DNA of 9,537 bases, from positions 1 through 9,537 of the forward strand of contig JAQWOW010000032.1 in assembly GCA_029245665.1 (NCBI GenBank), read 5' to 3'. Source of the DNA: Polaribacter sp. (GTDB lineage: Bacteria; Bacteroidota; Bacteroidia; Flavobacteriales; Flavobacteriaceae). Numbering within the stretch: the stretch's first letter is position 1; every line of letters begins with the position of its first letter. Positions 1-7,244 of this stretch are shown one piece after another. The notes beneath the pieces were generated by a model. The model was not told the DNA's origin, searched no databases, and saw only the letters and a list, made by a program, of their open reading frames with translations. The position numbers were made by a program, and so were the translations under genes.

Positions 1-100
1 TGTTGGGTAAAACAAAAAAATGGAGAAATTTTAAAGCTATTTTTAGTCTGGTGGTAAAACATTTTATTATTTTTAGAATTACACCTTCAAAACTAAAAAA

Positions 101-1054
101 TTAGAGTCTTTGTAATAATGTATTTACTTCATTTTTATCCTTTACGCTATGCAAACTCCAATGCAAATCATATGAAATACTTTCTCCAATTTTCAAGGTT
201 TTTTCAGGGCTCAAACACTCTAATTCTGTAAACAAATTATTTCCAAAAATAGTGACTGATGTTCCGTTGTCTGGGTAGGACTCTTTCTGTTCAGTATCAA
301 AATTAAACGTTTCGACAAACACCTGTTTTTCTAAAAAACCTGCAACCCATTTTTTCGCGTCTGAACCTACTTTTTGAGGCAGGTTCTCTGAAGATTTTAA
401 CTCTAAAAAAGAGGGGGTTGTATTTATATTAATGGAAGCATTGTTTTTTGCATCTGGCCATTCAGGAATCAAAAAACCATTTTTAAAAATACTGTTTTCT
501 TGCATTGACAAATAACTTGTATTCGGTGTTTTAATTTTTGACAAACTCCATATTGTTAGGGGGATTTTTTCTATTTTCTGATTTTGTGCAGCTACTTTTT
601 TTATCAATTCTTGTTCAATTTTAACCCCGGTTCCCTTTTCAGAAATTGTAATGGTTCTTTTTATTTGTATCCCCAATAACTTACTGATAGGACTTTCTAA
701 AATAACTCCGTTTTTTAAACTAGAAACTTTATAAGAACTAGCATTGATAAAAGGATCTGGAACATGTCTACTTCCTGTCAAAAGATGGAAATACTCCTCA
801 GAACAGGGTAGAACTCTGTTGCCCCCGACATCTGGAGCTAAAATTTTAGCCTCTTTTTTAAAATATTCTCCATTAGAAAATACAATACCTTCTAGTTCTT
901 TGTTTTCATAAAATATATTTTCACCTTCTACAAAACCGTAAAAAAGAATTCTTCCAGTTTCAGGAACAACTATAATTTTAATCTCTGAATTTGAAATTTC
1001 AATTGATTTTTTCCAACCTTTATAAATTATATTACTAATATTGATACCTGACAT
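101..1054 (-). CDS. DUF4380 / galactose-mutarotase-like protein
   Basis: Predicted 317-residue soluble protein with no signal peptide or membrane segment, so probably cytoplasmic. The layout resembles DUF4380 proteins, which share the beta-sandwich fold of aldose 1-epimerases. An N-terminal strand region (about 18-50) contains PETGRI. It is followed by a GGNRVLPCSEEYF segment (77-89), the position of the GG-x-R-x-W-x-x-PE signature in relatives, and by GSRHVPDPF (94-102). The C-terminus has the LSPEKTLKIGES...DLHWSLH pattern (281-302) typical of the last sheets of mutarotase-like folds. The family assignment is from memory of these patterns. The substrate, presumably a sugar, is unknown. No sugar-utilisation genes are adjacent. 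It diverges from the methyltransferase gene. A weak CATTTTTG box (1075-1082, minus strand), one mismatch from TAnnTTTG, could be its promoter. No clear terminator follows it within the window. Confidence 0.7.
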   Translation of the reverse strand: MSGINISNIIYKGWKKSIEISNSEIKIIVVPETGRILFYGFVEGENIFYENKELEGIVFSNGEYFKKEAKILAPDVGGNRVLPCSEEYFHLLTGSRHVPDPFINASSYKVSSLKNGVILESPISKLLGIQIKRTITISEKGTGVKIEQELIKKVAAQNQKIEKIPLTIWSLSKIKTPNTSYLSMQENSIFKNGFLIPEWPDAKNNASININTTPSFLELKSSENLPQKVGSDAKKWVAGFLEKQVFVETFNFDTEQKESYPDNGTSVTIFGNNLFTELECLSPEKTLKIGESISYDLHWSLHSVKDKNEVNTLLQRL

Positions 1055-1195
1055 CTGTTAAATTTTTTCAATTGCAAAAATGGTGAAAAAAAGTGACGTA
1101 TATAAATTCTAATAGTATGGCTATTATTACACTACCACATACTGGATACTAATAATATAGATATAAGCGAATACTGATAAAAGTCTGAATTTGAA

Positions 1196-1855
1196 ATGAA
1201 AAAAAAAGAAAAAAGACCTTGGCCTACCAAAGACGCAATGGAACAAGTGTATGAAAAGAATCTTTGGGGTAGTAATAAAACTCATTTTTACTCTGGTATA
1301 GGTTCGCATGACCCAAAAATAATAGATCCGTATATCAATGTTGTAACCTCATTTTTAAGTTCATTTAAAAATTCTATTGTAGTTTGTGATTTAGGTTGTG
1401 GTGATTTTAATGTGGGAAAAGATTTGGTAAAGTATACAAAAAAATATATTGCGGTAGATATTGTAAAAGACCTTATAACTCATCATAAAGATGTATTTAA
1501 AGATAAAAATTTAGAATTTCGTTGTTTGGATATTGCTGAAGACGTATTGCCCTCTGCTGATTGCGCATTGATTAGACAAGTATTGCAACATTTATCGAAC
1601 GAAGAAGTTCAAAATATAGTGAGCAAGCTAAATGCTTTTAAATATGTTATTTTAACTGAACACCTACCTAATGAAGATTTCAAACCAAATAAAAATATTA
1701 TATCAGGACAAGGAATTAGGCTTAAAAAGAAAAGTGGTATAAATGTATTATTACCTCCTTTTAATTTAAAAATAGTAAAAGAAAAACAATTACTATCAAT
1801 TACTCCAGAGAACACAAAAGGACGAATCGTTACAACTCTTTATCAGATGTATTGA
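1196..1855 (+). CDS. Class I SAM-dependent methyltransferase
   Basis: 219-residue soluble protein with a Rossmann-type methyltransferase core. Motif I is VCDLGCGDFNVG (63-74), the SAM-binding glycine loop. IAVDIV (85-90) ends strand 2 with an acidic residue (D88) expected to bind the ribose. RCLDIAED (109-116) is the strand 3 region. ADCALIRQVLQHLSNEE (121-137) matches the strand 4 and following helix of small-molecule methyltransferases. The N-terminal segment with PWPTKDAMEQVYEKNLWG (8-25) looks like a conserved substrate-side cap. Because it begins close to the ATG at 1196, I prefer this start over the ATG at 1238. Substrate unknown: the fold alone does not separate small-molecule, lipid or protein targets. 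It stands alone, diverging from the DUF4380 gene and 198 bp upstream of lon. I see no convincing promoter box or terminator for it. Confidence 0.85.
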   Translation: MKKKEKRPWPTKDAMEQVYEKNLWGSNKTHFYSGIGSHDPKIIDPYINVVTSFLSSFKNSIVVCDLGCGDFNVGKDLVKYTKKYIAVDIVKDLITHHKDVFKDKNLEFRCLDIAEDVLPSADCALIRQVLQHLSNEEVQNIVSKLNAFKYVILTEHLPNEDFKPNKNIISGQGIRLKKKSGINVLLPPFNLKIVKEKQLLSITPENTKGRIVTTLYQMY

Positions 1856-1912
1856 ATTGGAACCCTTTATTCGAATTATTTTTTTAATAAAAATAAAAAC
1901 GAATGTTCATCT

Positions 1913-1928
1913 TGGCACAACAATTGAT
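1913..1928 (+). promoter_or_regulatory. Sigma-54-like -24/-12 promoter upstream of lon
   Basis: The sequence TGGCACAACAATTGAT aligns without gaps to the sigma-54 consensus TGGCACG-N4-TTGCW. It differs only at the G after TGGCAC and at the C of the -12 GC. The preceding T at 1912 also fits the extended TTGGCAC form. The predicted start site is near 1939, giving a leader of about 115 nt before the lon ATG. No TAnnTTTG housekeeping box is apparent between 1856 and 2053, which makes this the best promoter candidate for lon. The missing C in the -12 element is the main weakness. No enhancer-binding regulator is encoded in the window. Confidence 0.5.
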
Positions 1929-1952
1929 TTTTATTAAGTGACAACATAACAA

Positions 1953-1980
1953 AGTATTTTTAAAATACTGATTGTCAGTA
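1953..1980 (+). promoter_or_regulatory. Overlapping inverted repeats in the lon leader
   Basis: Two perfect inverted repeats share bases. The first is AGTATTTT-t-AAAATACT (1953-1969, 8-bp arms, 1-nt centre). The second is TACTGA-ttg-TCAGTA (1966-1980, 6-bp arms). They cannot both form as hairpins at once. The 1-nt centre of the first makes an RNA hairpin sterically poor, so a protein-binding DNA site is the more natural reading. They lie just downstream of the start site predicted from the sigma-54-like element. The 8-mer TGTCAGTA (1973-1980) recurs at 2029-2036. Function is inferred only. Confidence 0.35.
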
Positions 1981-2028
1981 AATTGTAAAAATATAAATGA
2001 TATTTAATTTCTACTTTAAGAAATCAAA

Positions 2029-2041
2029 TGTCAGTATGACA
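2029..2041 (+). promoter_or_regulatory. TGTCA-N3-TGACA dyad before the lon start
   Basis: A perfect 5-bp dyad with a 3-nt centre (TGTCA GTA TGACA) ends 12 bp before the lon ATG. Its left half, TGTCAGTA, repeats the sequence at 1973-1980 exactly, 56 bp upstream. Such spacing and symmetry fit a homodimeric regulator or a small hairpin close to the ribosome-binding region. Lon is commonly heat- or stress-regulated, so an operator here would make sense, but no regulator is identified. Confidence 0.35.
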
Positions 2042-2053
2042 GAGTTATAACCA

Positions 2054-4507
2054 ATGAGCAAACCAAAAGTAATGCATATAGACAACATGTCGCTTCATAG
2101 TCTTTTAAATGAAGATTCAGAACTTATTCCTTTAATGACACCTGAAGATGAGGAGATTATTAATAAAGAAAGTGTTCCTGAAATTTTACCCATTTTACCT
2201 TTAAAAAATACAGTCTTATTTCCAGGAGTGGTGATTCCTATAACTGCTGGAAGAGATCAATCTATTCAATTGATAAAAGAAGCGAATAAAGGAGATAAGG
2301 TTATTGGAGTTGTTGCACAGAAAAATGAAGAAGTTGAAAAACCTGGTTTAAAGGATATTCATAGAACTGGAGTTGTTGCACAAATTTTACGTGTTTTAAA
2401 AATGCCTGACGGAAATACAACCATAATTATTCAAGGGAAAAAACGATTTGAAATTGATACTATCATTCAAGACAAACCCTATTTAAAGGCAACTGTAAAA
2501 GAAGCTATTGAAGATAAAGAAGTTGATGATAAAAAAGAATTTGTTGCAATCATAGAGTCTATAAAAGAACAAGCATTAGAGGTTATTAAAGAGAACCCAA
2601 TGTTACCTTCTGAAGCTTCTTTTGCTATTAAAAACATACAATCCAATTCTTTTTTAGTGAATTTCATTTCATCAAATATGGATTTGTCAGTGACTCAAAA
2701 ACAGGTAATTTTAGAGAAAGACAATCTAAAAGAACGTGCTTTATTGGCATTAAAAAATTTAAATAAAGAACTTCAAAAACTCCAATTACGCAACGATATT
2801 CAGTCTAAAACTCGCGAAGATTTAGACCAACAACAACGCGAATATTATTTACACCAACAGTTAAAAACAATTCAAGAAGAATTGGGTGGCGCTTCTAATG
2901 ACCAAGAATTAGAGGAAATGCGTCGACAAGCAAAAACTAAAAAGTGGACAAAAGAAGTTGGTGAAACTTTTGAAAAAGAGCTAAATCGACTAAAAAGGAT
3001 GAATCCACAGGCTGCAGAATTCGGAGTTCAAAGAAGTTATTTAGAATTGCTACTAGAATTACCTTGGGGAATTTATTCAGAAGATAAGTTTGATTTAAAA
3101 AACGCAACTAAGGTTTTAGATAGAGATCATTTTGGTTTGGAAAAGGTAAAAGATAGAATTATAGAACATTTAGCCGTTTTAAAACTGAGAGGTGATATGA
3201 AATCTCCAATTATCTGTTTATATGGACCTCCTGGAGTTGGTAAAACCTCATTAGGAAAATCTGTTGCAGAAGCTTTAGGGCGTAAATATGTTAGAATGTC
3301 TTTGGGTGGTTTGCGTGATGAAGCAGAAATAAGAGGACATAGAAAAACTTATATTGGTGCTATGCCCGGACGATTAATTCAGAACTTAAAAAAGTCTGGG
3401 ACTTCAAATCCTGTATTCGTATTGGATGAAATTGATAAACTAAGTCAAAGCAATCAAGGTGATCCCTCTTCTGCAATGTTAGAAGTATTAGACCCTGAAC
3501 AAAACGAAGCTTTTTACGACAATTATTTAGAAGTTGGGTACGATTTATCTAAAGTGCTTTTTATTGCAACAGCAAATAATTTAGGTCAAATTCCCTGGGC
3601 TTTACGTGATCGGATGGAAATTATCAATGTTACAGGATATACCATTGAAGAAAAAATTGAAATCGCCAAAAGACACTTATTACCAAAACAATTAAAAGAA
3701 CACGGTTTATCTTCCAAACATCTCAAGTTAGGTAAAAAACAAATTGAACAGATTGTAGAAGGCTATACACGTGAATCTGGTGTTCGTGGTTTGGAAAAGA
3801 AAATTGCAAAAGTGGTTCGCTTTGCAGCAAAATCTATTGCCTTAGAGGAAGCATATACTATTGCTTTGTCATCAAAAAAAGTAGAAGAAATTTTAGGAAC
3901 CCCAAGAAACAGAGATAAGTTTGAGAACAATAATGTTGCAGGAGTCGTTACAGGTTTAGCATGGACCAGTGTTGGAGGTGATATCTTATTTATAGAATCT
4001 ATTCTTTCTAAAGGAAAAGGAATACTATCTATTACAGGGAATTTAGGAACTGTTATGAAAGAATCTGCAACAATTGCATTGCAATACATAAAATCAAATG
4101 CAGAAAGTTTTGGAATTAAACCCGAAATTATAGAAAAGTATAATGTGCACATTCACGTTCCTGAAGGTGCAACTCCAAAAGACGGACCAAGTGCAGGTAT
4201 TACCATGTTAACTTCTTTAATTTCTTCTTATACACAAAGAAAAGTTAAAAATAAATTAGCCATGACTGGTGAAATAACGTTGCGAGGAAAAGTATTACCG
4301 GTTGGTGGAATTAAAGAAAAAATATTGGCTGCTAAAAGAGCCAATATCAAAGAAATTATTTTGTGTAAAGACAATGAAAAAGATATTTTAGAAATTAAAG
4401 AAAGCTACTTAAAAGGCTTGAGTTTTCATTATGTAACTGACATGAAAGAAGTTATCGATTTAGCGCTGACGAAACAGAACGTAAAAAATGCTAAAAAATT
4501 AGCCTAA
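2054..4507 (+). CDS. lon: ATP-dependent serine protease Lon (LonA type)
   Basis: Full-length 817-residue cytoplasmic AAA+ protease that degrades misfolded and short-lived regulatory proteins as a homohexamer. The domains are in order: the N-terminal substrate-binding LAN domain (about 44-235, starting ILPILPLKNTVLFPG); a helical/coiled-coil linker (about 220-320); the AAA+ module with Walker A GPPGVGKT (391-398), Walker B VFVLDEID (454-461) and a sensor region ATANNLGQIP (505-514); then the protease domain. The catalytic serine S713 lies in PKDGPSAG (708-715), and the lysine K756 lies in GGIKEK (751-756). Their 43-residue spacing equals that of E. coli Lon S679/K722. The 40-residue acidic lead-in with LIPLMTPEDEE is usual in flavobacterial Lon and supports the ATG at 2054. 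It is probably monocistronic, with a putative sigma-54-like promoter and dyads upstream and a strong terminator right after the stop. Confidence 0.98.
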   Translation: MSKPKVMHIDNMSLHSLLNEDSELIPLMTPEDEEIINKESVPEILPILPLKNTVLFPGVVIPITAGRDQSIQLIKEANKGDKVIGVVAQKNEEVEKPGLKDIHRTGVVAQILRVLKMPDGNTTIIIQGKKRFEIDTIIQDKPYLKATVKEAIEDKEVDDKKEFVAIIESIKEQALEVIKENPMLPSEASFAIKNIQSNSFLVNFISSNMDLSVTQKQVILEKDNLKERALLALKNLNKELQKLQLRNDIQSKTREDLDQQQREYYLHQQLKTIQEELGGASNDQELEEMRRQAKTKKWTKEVGETFEKELNRLKRMNPQAAEFGVQRSYLELLLELPWGIYSEDKFDLKNATKVLDRDHFGLEKVKDRIIEHLAVLKLRGDMKSPIICLYGPPGVGKTSLGKSVAEALGRKYVRMSLGGLRDEAEIRGHRKTYIGAMPGRLIQNLKKSGTSNPVFVLDEIDKLSQSNQGDPSSAMLEVLDPEQNEAFYDNYLEVGYDLSKVLFIATANNLGQIPWALRDRMEIINVTGYTIEEKIEIAKRHLLPKQLKEHGLSSKHLKLGKKQIEQIVEGYTRESGVRGLEKKIAKVVRFAAKSIALEEAYTIALSSKKVEEILGTPRNRDKFENNNVAGVVTGLAWTSVGGDILFIESILSKGKGILSITGNLGTVMKESATIALQYIKSNAESFGIKPEIIEKYNVHIHVPEGATPKDGPSAGITMLTSLISSYTQRKVKNKLAMTGEITLRGKVLPVGGIKEKILAAKRANIKEIILCKDNEKDILEIKESYLKGLSFHYVTDMKEVIDLALTKQNVKNAKKLA

Positions 4508-4540
4508 AAAAAGCCTCCAACAATGGAGGCTTTTTTTTTT
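4506..4540 (+). terminator. Intrinsic terminator of lon
   Basis: A GC-rich stem GCCTCCA (4513-4519) pairs with TGGAGGC (4524-4530) around the 4-nt loop ACAA, followed by an unbroken run of ten T (4531-4540). The A run at 4506-4512 can extend the stem into the T tract, so the element may also work on the opposite strand. It overlaps the lon stop codon (4505-4507) and separates lon from priA. Confidence 0.93.
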
Positions 4541-4602
4541 CAGACATGTTACTACAAATAAATAGTCTTTTTAATTACAGAACATTTTACATCAATACCT
4601 GG

Positions 4603-4610
4603 TAATTTTG
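4603..4610 (+). promoter_or_regulatory. Candidate -7 box for priA (distal)
   Basis: TAATTTTG matches the Bacteroidetes -7 consensus TAnnTTTG exactly. No clear TTG-type -33 element is seen about 20 bp upstream. It would give a leader of about 170 nt. A weak AAAGTTCT/AGAACTTT inverted repeat (4614-4641) lies at its predicted start site. Confidence 0.25.
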
Positions 4611-4676
4611 ATCAAAGTTCTTCAATAAAAATTAGAACTTTTTATTTTTATCAAAAAAAGTATACTGATTTTTATG

Positions 4677-4684
4677 TAGTTTTG
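4677..4684 (+). promoter_or_regulatory. Candidate -7 box for priA (proximal)
   Basis: TAGTTTTG is also an exact TAnnTTTG match, nearer to the gene, with a predicted leader of about 100 nt. A -33 TTG is again missing. In such AT-rich DNA, single 6-of-8 constrained matches arise by chance, so choosing between this and the box at 4603 is not possible from sequence. Confidence 0.3.
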
Positions 4685-4788
4685 GTTTTATACTTTCATT
4701 CTAAATTAAAACAAATATAAATCCCAATAAAAATCTTGAAATTTTAGGTTTCTACTACTATTCTAATAATCACCAAAAGATAAACTGA

Positions 4789-7233
4789 TTGCTTCAATTT
4801 ATAGATGTCATATTACCCATTCCTATTCAGAAAACATTTACATATTCTGTAACTGAAGACGAAGCAAATTTCCTACAAAAAGGAATGCGCGTTGCAGTAT
4901 CTTTCGGAAAATCTAAAATATACTCTGCGTTGGTTTTGAATATACATCAAACAAAGCCAACTTTGTATGAAGCTAAAGAAATTCATCAAATTTTAGACGA
5001 AACTCCTTTGGTTAATGAGCAACAATTACAGCATTGGCAATGGCTTTCTGATTATTATATGTGTTCTTTAGGGGATGTATATAGAGCTTCTTTACCTTCC
5101 GCTTTTTTGTTAGAAAGTGAAACTATTATCAATAAAAATCAATCATTCATAGACACTACTATTTTAACGGATGATGAGTTTTTAATTTTCGAAGCCTTAG
5201 AACATCAGTCGCATTTAACAATTCATCAAGTTGCAGATATTTTAGGAAAGAAAAAAGTAATGCCAATTGTAAATGAACTATTAAAAAAATCTGCAATTAC
5301 AATTAAGGAAGAAATTTACGAGCAATACAAACCAAAATTGGTAAAATATGTTCGATTAGACCCAGATTATAATTCAGATGACTCTTTAGAAAAATTATTA
5401 GAACAACTATCAAGGGCTAAAAAGCAACGAGAAGCAGTTTTAAGTTTTTTTCAATTGTCAACAGGAAATAAACCTATAAAAGTAAAAAGTTTAGAAGATA
5501 AGGCGAATGTTTCTTCAAGTATTATAAAATCGTTGGTTGACAAAAATATCTTCGAATTTTATCACATTCAAACAGATAGAATTCAATTTAAAGGGGATAC
5601 CAATTCTTTGAAAGTATTGAATAAATTTCAAGAAAAAGCACTTACCGAAATTAGAGAAAGCTTCACAAAAAAAGAAGTAACGCTACTACATGGAATTACC
5701 AGTTCTGGTAAGACTGAAGTCTATACAAAGTTAATTCAAGAGGTCTTAGACAAAGGAAAACAAGTCCTTTTTTTGTTACCTGAAATTGCTTTAACCACAC
5801 AAATAATAACACGATTACAGTTTTATTTTGGAGACCAAATTTCTGTTTTCCATTCTAAGTATACGATGAATGAACGCGTAGAAGTTTGGAATAACGTATT
5901 GGAAAATAAAACAAAAGCAAAAATAATTTTAGGCGCAAGATCTTCGATATTTTTACCCTTTTCAAACCTAGGATTGATAGTCGTTGATGAAGAACATGAA
6001 ACGTCCTATAAGCAGTTTGAGCCATCACCAAGATACAATGCCCGTGATGCTGCTATTGTTTTAGCAAAAATTCATCATGCAAAAGTTTTGTTAGGCTCTG
6101 CAACACCCTCTTTAGAAAGCTATTTCAATGCACAACAAAATAAATATGGTTTTGTTGAATTAAATAGACGTTTCGGAAATGTTTTATTGCCAAAAATCGA
6201 ATTGATAGATGTGAAAGAAAAGCATCGAAAAAAAGAGATGAAAGGTCATTTTTCTGACAGATTATTAAAATGTATTCAAGAAGCTTTAAATGAAAAAGAA
6301 CAAGTCATTTTATTTCAAAATAGACGAGGGTTCTCACCCGTTGTAGAGTGCAAAACATGTGGTGTATCTCCTCAATGCCCCAATTGTGATGTGAGTTTAA
6401 CGTATCATAAATTCAAGCATGAATTACGTTGCCATTATTGCAATTATCAAAGACCTATGCCAAACAATTGTGGTGCTTGTGGAAGTAATGCTCTTGACAA
6501 TAAAGGTTTTGGAACCGAACAAATTGAGTTGGAATTAAAAGAATTGTTTCCAGATTATAAAATTGGAAGGATGGATTTAGACACAACAAGAGGGAAACAT
6601 GGCTATCAGAAAATAATTGGTGCTTTTGAAGCAAGAGAAATAGATGTTTTAGTAGGAACACAAATGCTTTCTAAGGGTTTGGATTTTGACAATGTTTCTT
6701 TGGTAGGGATTCTAAATGCAGACACCATGTTAAATTTTCCAGATTTTAGAGCACATGAGCGCGCATATCAAATGATGGTTCAAGTTTCAGGGAGAGCTGG
6801 AAGAAGTAAAAAACAGGGTAATGTAGCCATTCAAACATACAATCCTTATCATCAAATATTACAACAAGTTTCAACAACTAATTTTGGAGAAATGTATAAA
6901 GAACAGTTACAAGAAAGATGGCAATATAAGTACCCTCCTTATTATCGATTGATAAAAATCACTTTAAAGCACAAAGACTATAACAGAGTTGATACTGGTG
7001 TTAATTGGTTGACAAAAGCATTGCAAAACTCTTTTGGAGAGTATGTTTTAGGCCCAACTGCTCCGGCAGTCTCCAGAATTAGAAACCAGTATATTAAAAA
7101 TATAGTGATTAAGATTCCTCCTAAGCAAAGTTTAATTAGCACAAAAAAACAACTTCAAAAAATTAAAAATACTTTTGAAGCTGTTAGCGATTTTAGACCG
7201 ATACGATTTATTATAGATATTGATGCTTATTAA
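4789..7233 (+). CDS. priA: Primosomal protein N' (replication restart helicase PriA)
   Basis: 814-residue superfamily 2 DNA helicase that recognises stalled forks and reloads the replisome. The N-terminal 3'-DNA-binding domain (about 1-105) begins FIDVILPIPIQKTFTYSV. The helicase core carries Walker A GITSSGKT (302-309), the DEEH box (400-403), GSATPS (436-441) and motif VI QVSGRAGR (665-672). Inserted in it is the zinc module with eight cysteines (C521, C524, C530, C533, C548, C551, C561, C564), enough for two zinc ions. The C-terminal domain includes WQYKYPPYYRL (711-721). All key residues are present. The start is taken as TTG at 4789: the preceding in-frame codon is a TGA stop, the next in-frame Met is residue 33 (inside the conserved domain), and the TTG yields the N-terminus typical of the family. 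It is transcribed alone and converges on the GlmU-like gene. Confidence 0.97.
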   Translation: MLQFIDVILPIPIQKTFTYSVTEDEANFLQKGMRVAVSFGKSKIYSALVLNIHQTKPTLYEAKEIHQILDETPLVNEQQLQHWQWLSDYYMCSLGDVYRASLPSAFLLESETIINKNQSFIDTTILTDDEFLIFEALEHQSHLTIHQVADILGKKKVMPIVNELLKKSAITIKEEIYEQYKPKLVKYVRLDPDYNSDDSLEKLLEQLSRAKKQREAVLSFFQLSTGNKPIKVKSLEDKANVSSSIIKSLVDKNIFEFYHIQTDRIQFKGDTNSLKVLNKFQEKALTEIRESFTKKEVTLLHGITSSGKTEVYTKLIQEVLDKGKQVLFLLPEIALTTQIITRLQFYFGDQISVFHSKYTMNERVEVWNNVLENKTKAKIILGARSSIFLPFSNLGLIVVDEEHETSYKQFEPSPRYNARDAAIVLAKIHHAKVLLGSATPSLESYFNAQQNKYGFVELNRRFGNVLLPKIELIDVKEKHRKKEMKGHFSDRLLKCIQEALNEKEQVILFQNRRGFSPVVECKTCGVSPQCPNCDVSLTYHKFKHELRCHYCNYQRPMPNNCGACGSNALDNKGFGTEQIELELKELFPDYKIGRMDLDTTRGKHGYQKIIGAFEAREIDVLVGTQMLSKGLDFDNVSLVGILNADTMLNFPDFRAHERAYQMMVQVSGRAGRSKKQGNVAIQTYNPYHQILQQVSTTNFGEMYKEQLQERWQYKYPPYYRLIKITLKHKDYNRVDTGVNWLTKALQNSFGEYVLGPTAPAVSRIRNQYIKNIVIKIPPKQSLISTKKQLQKIKNTFEAVSDFRPIRFIIDIDAY

Positions 7234-7244
7234 CACAAAATCGT

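Noticed and set aside
1..104. Two short open frames at the left edge on the plus strand (1-57 and 3-104) that could be the tail of an upstream gene
   Set aside because: Both frames are open over a short AT-rich stretch, neither shows a recognisable motif, and they contradict each other. No support for either as a gene.
1127..1309. Minus-strand 60-codon frame across the divergent gap
   Set aside because: Overlaps the start of the methyltransferase gene antisense, has low-complexity Phe-rich content from A-runs, and no recognisable domain.
3763..4152. 129-codon antisense frame inside lon
   Set aside because: It mirrors the conserved Lon coding sequence on the other strand; composition and lack of motifs mark it as a shadow frame.
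4614..4641. Inverted repeat AAAGTTCT / AGAACTTT with a T-rich tail, resembling a second terminator after lon
   Set aside because: Few GC pairs, a 12-nt loop, and a strong terminator already lies at 4506-4540. It may be an operator near a priA promoter box but cannot be supported as a terminator.
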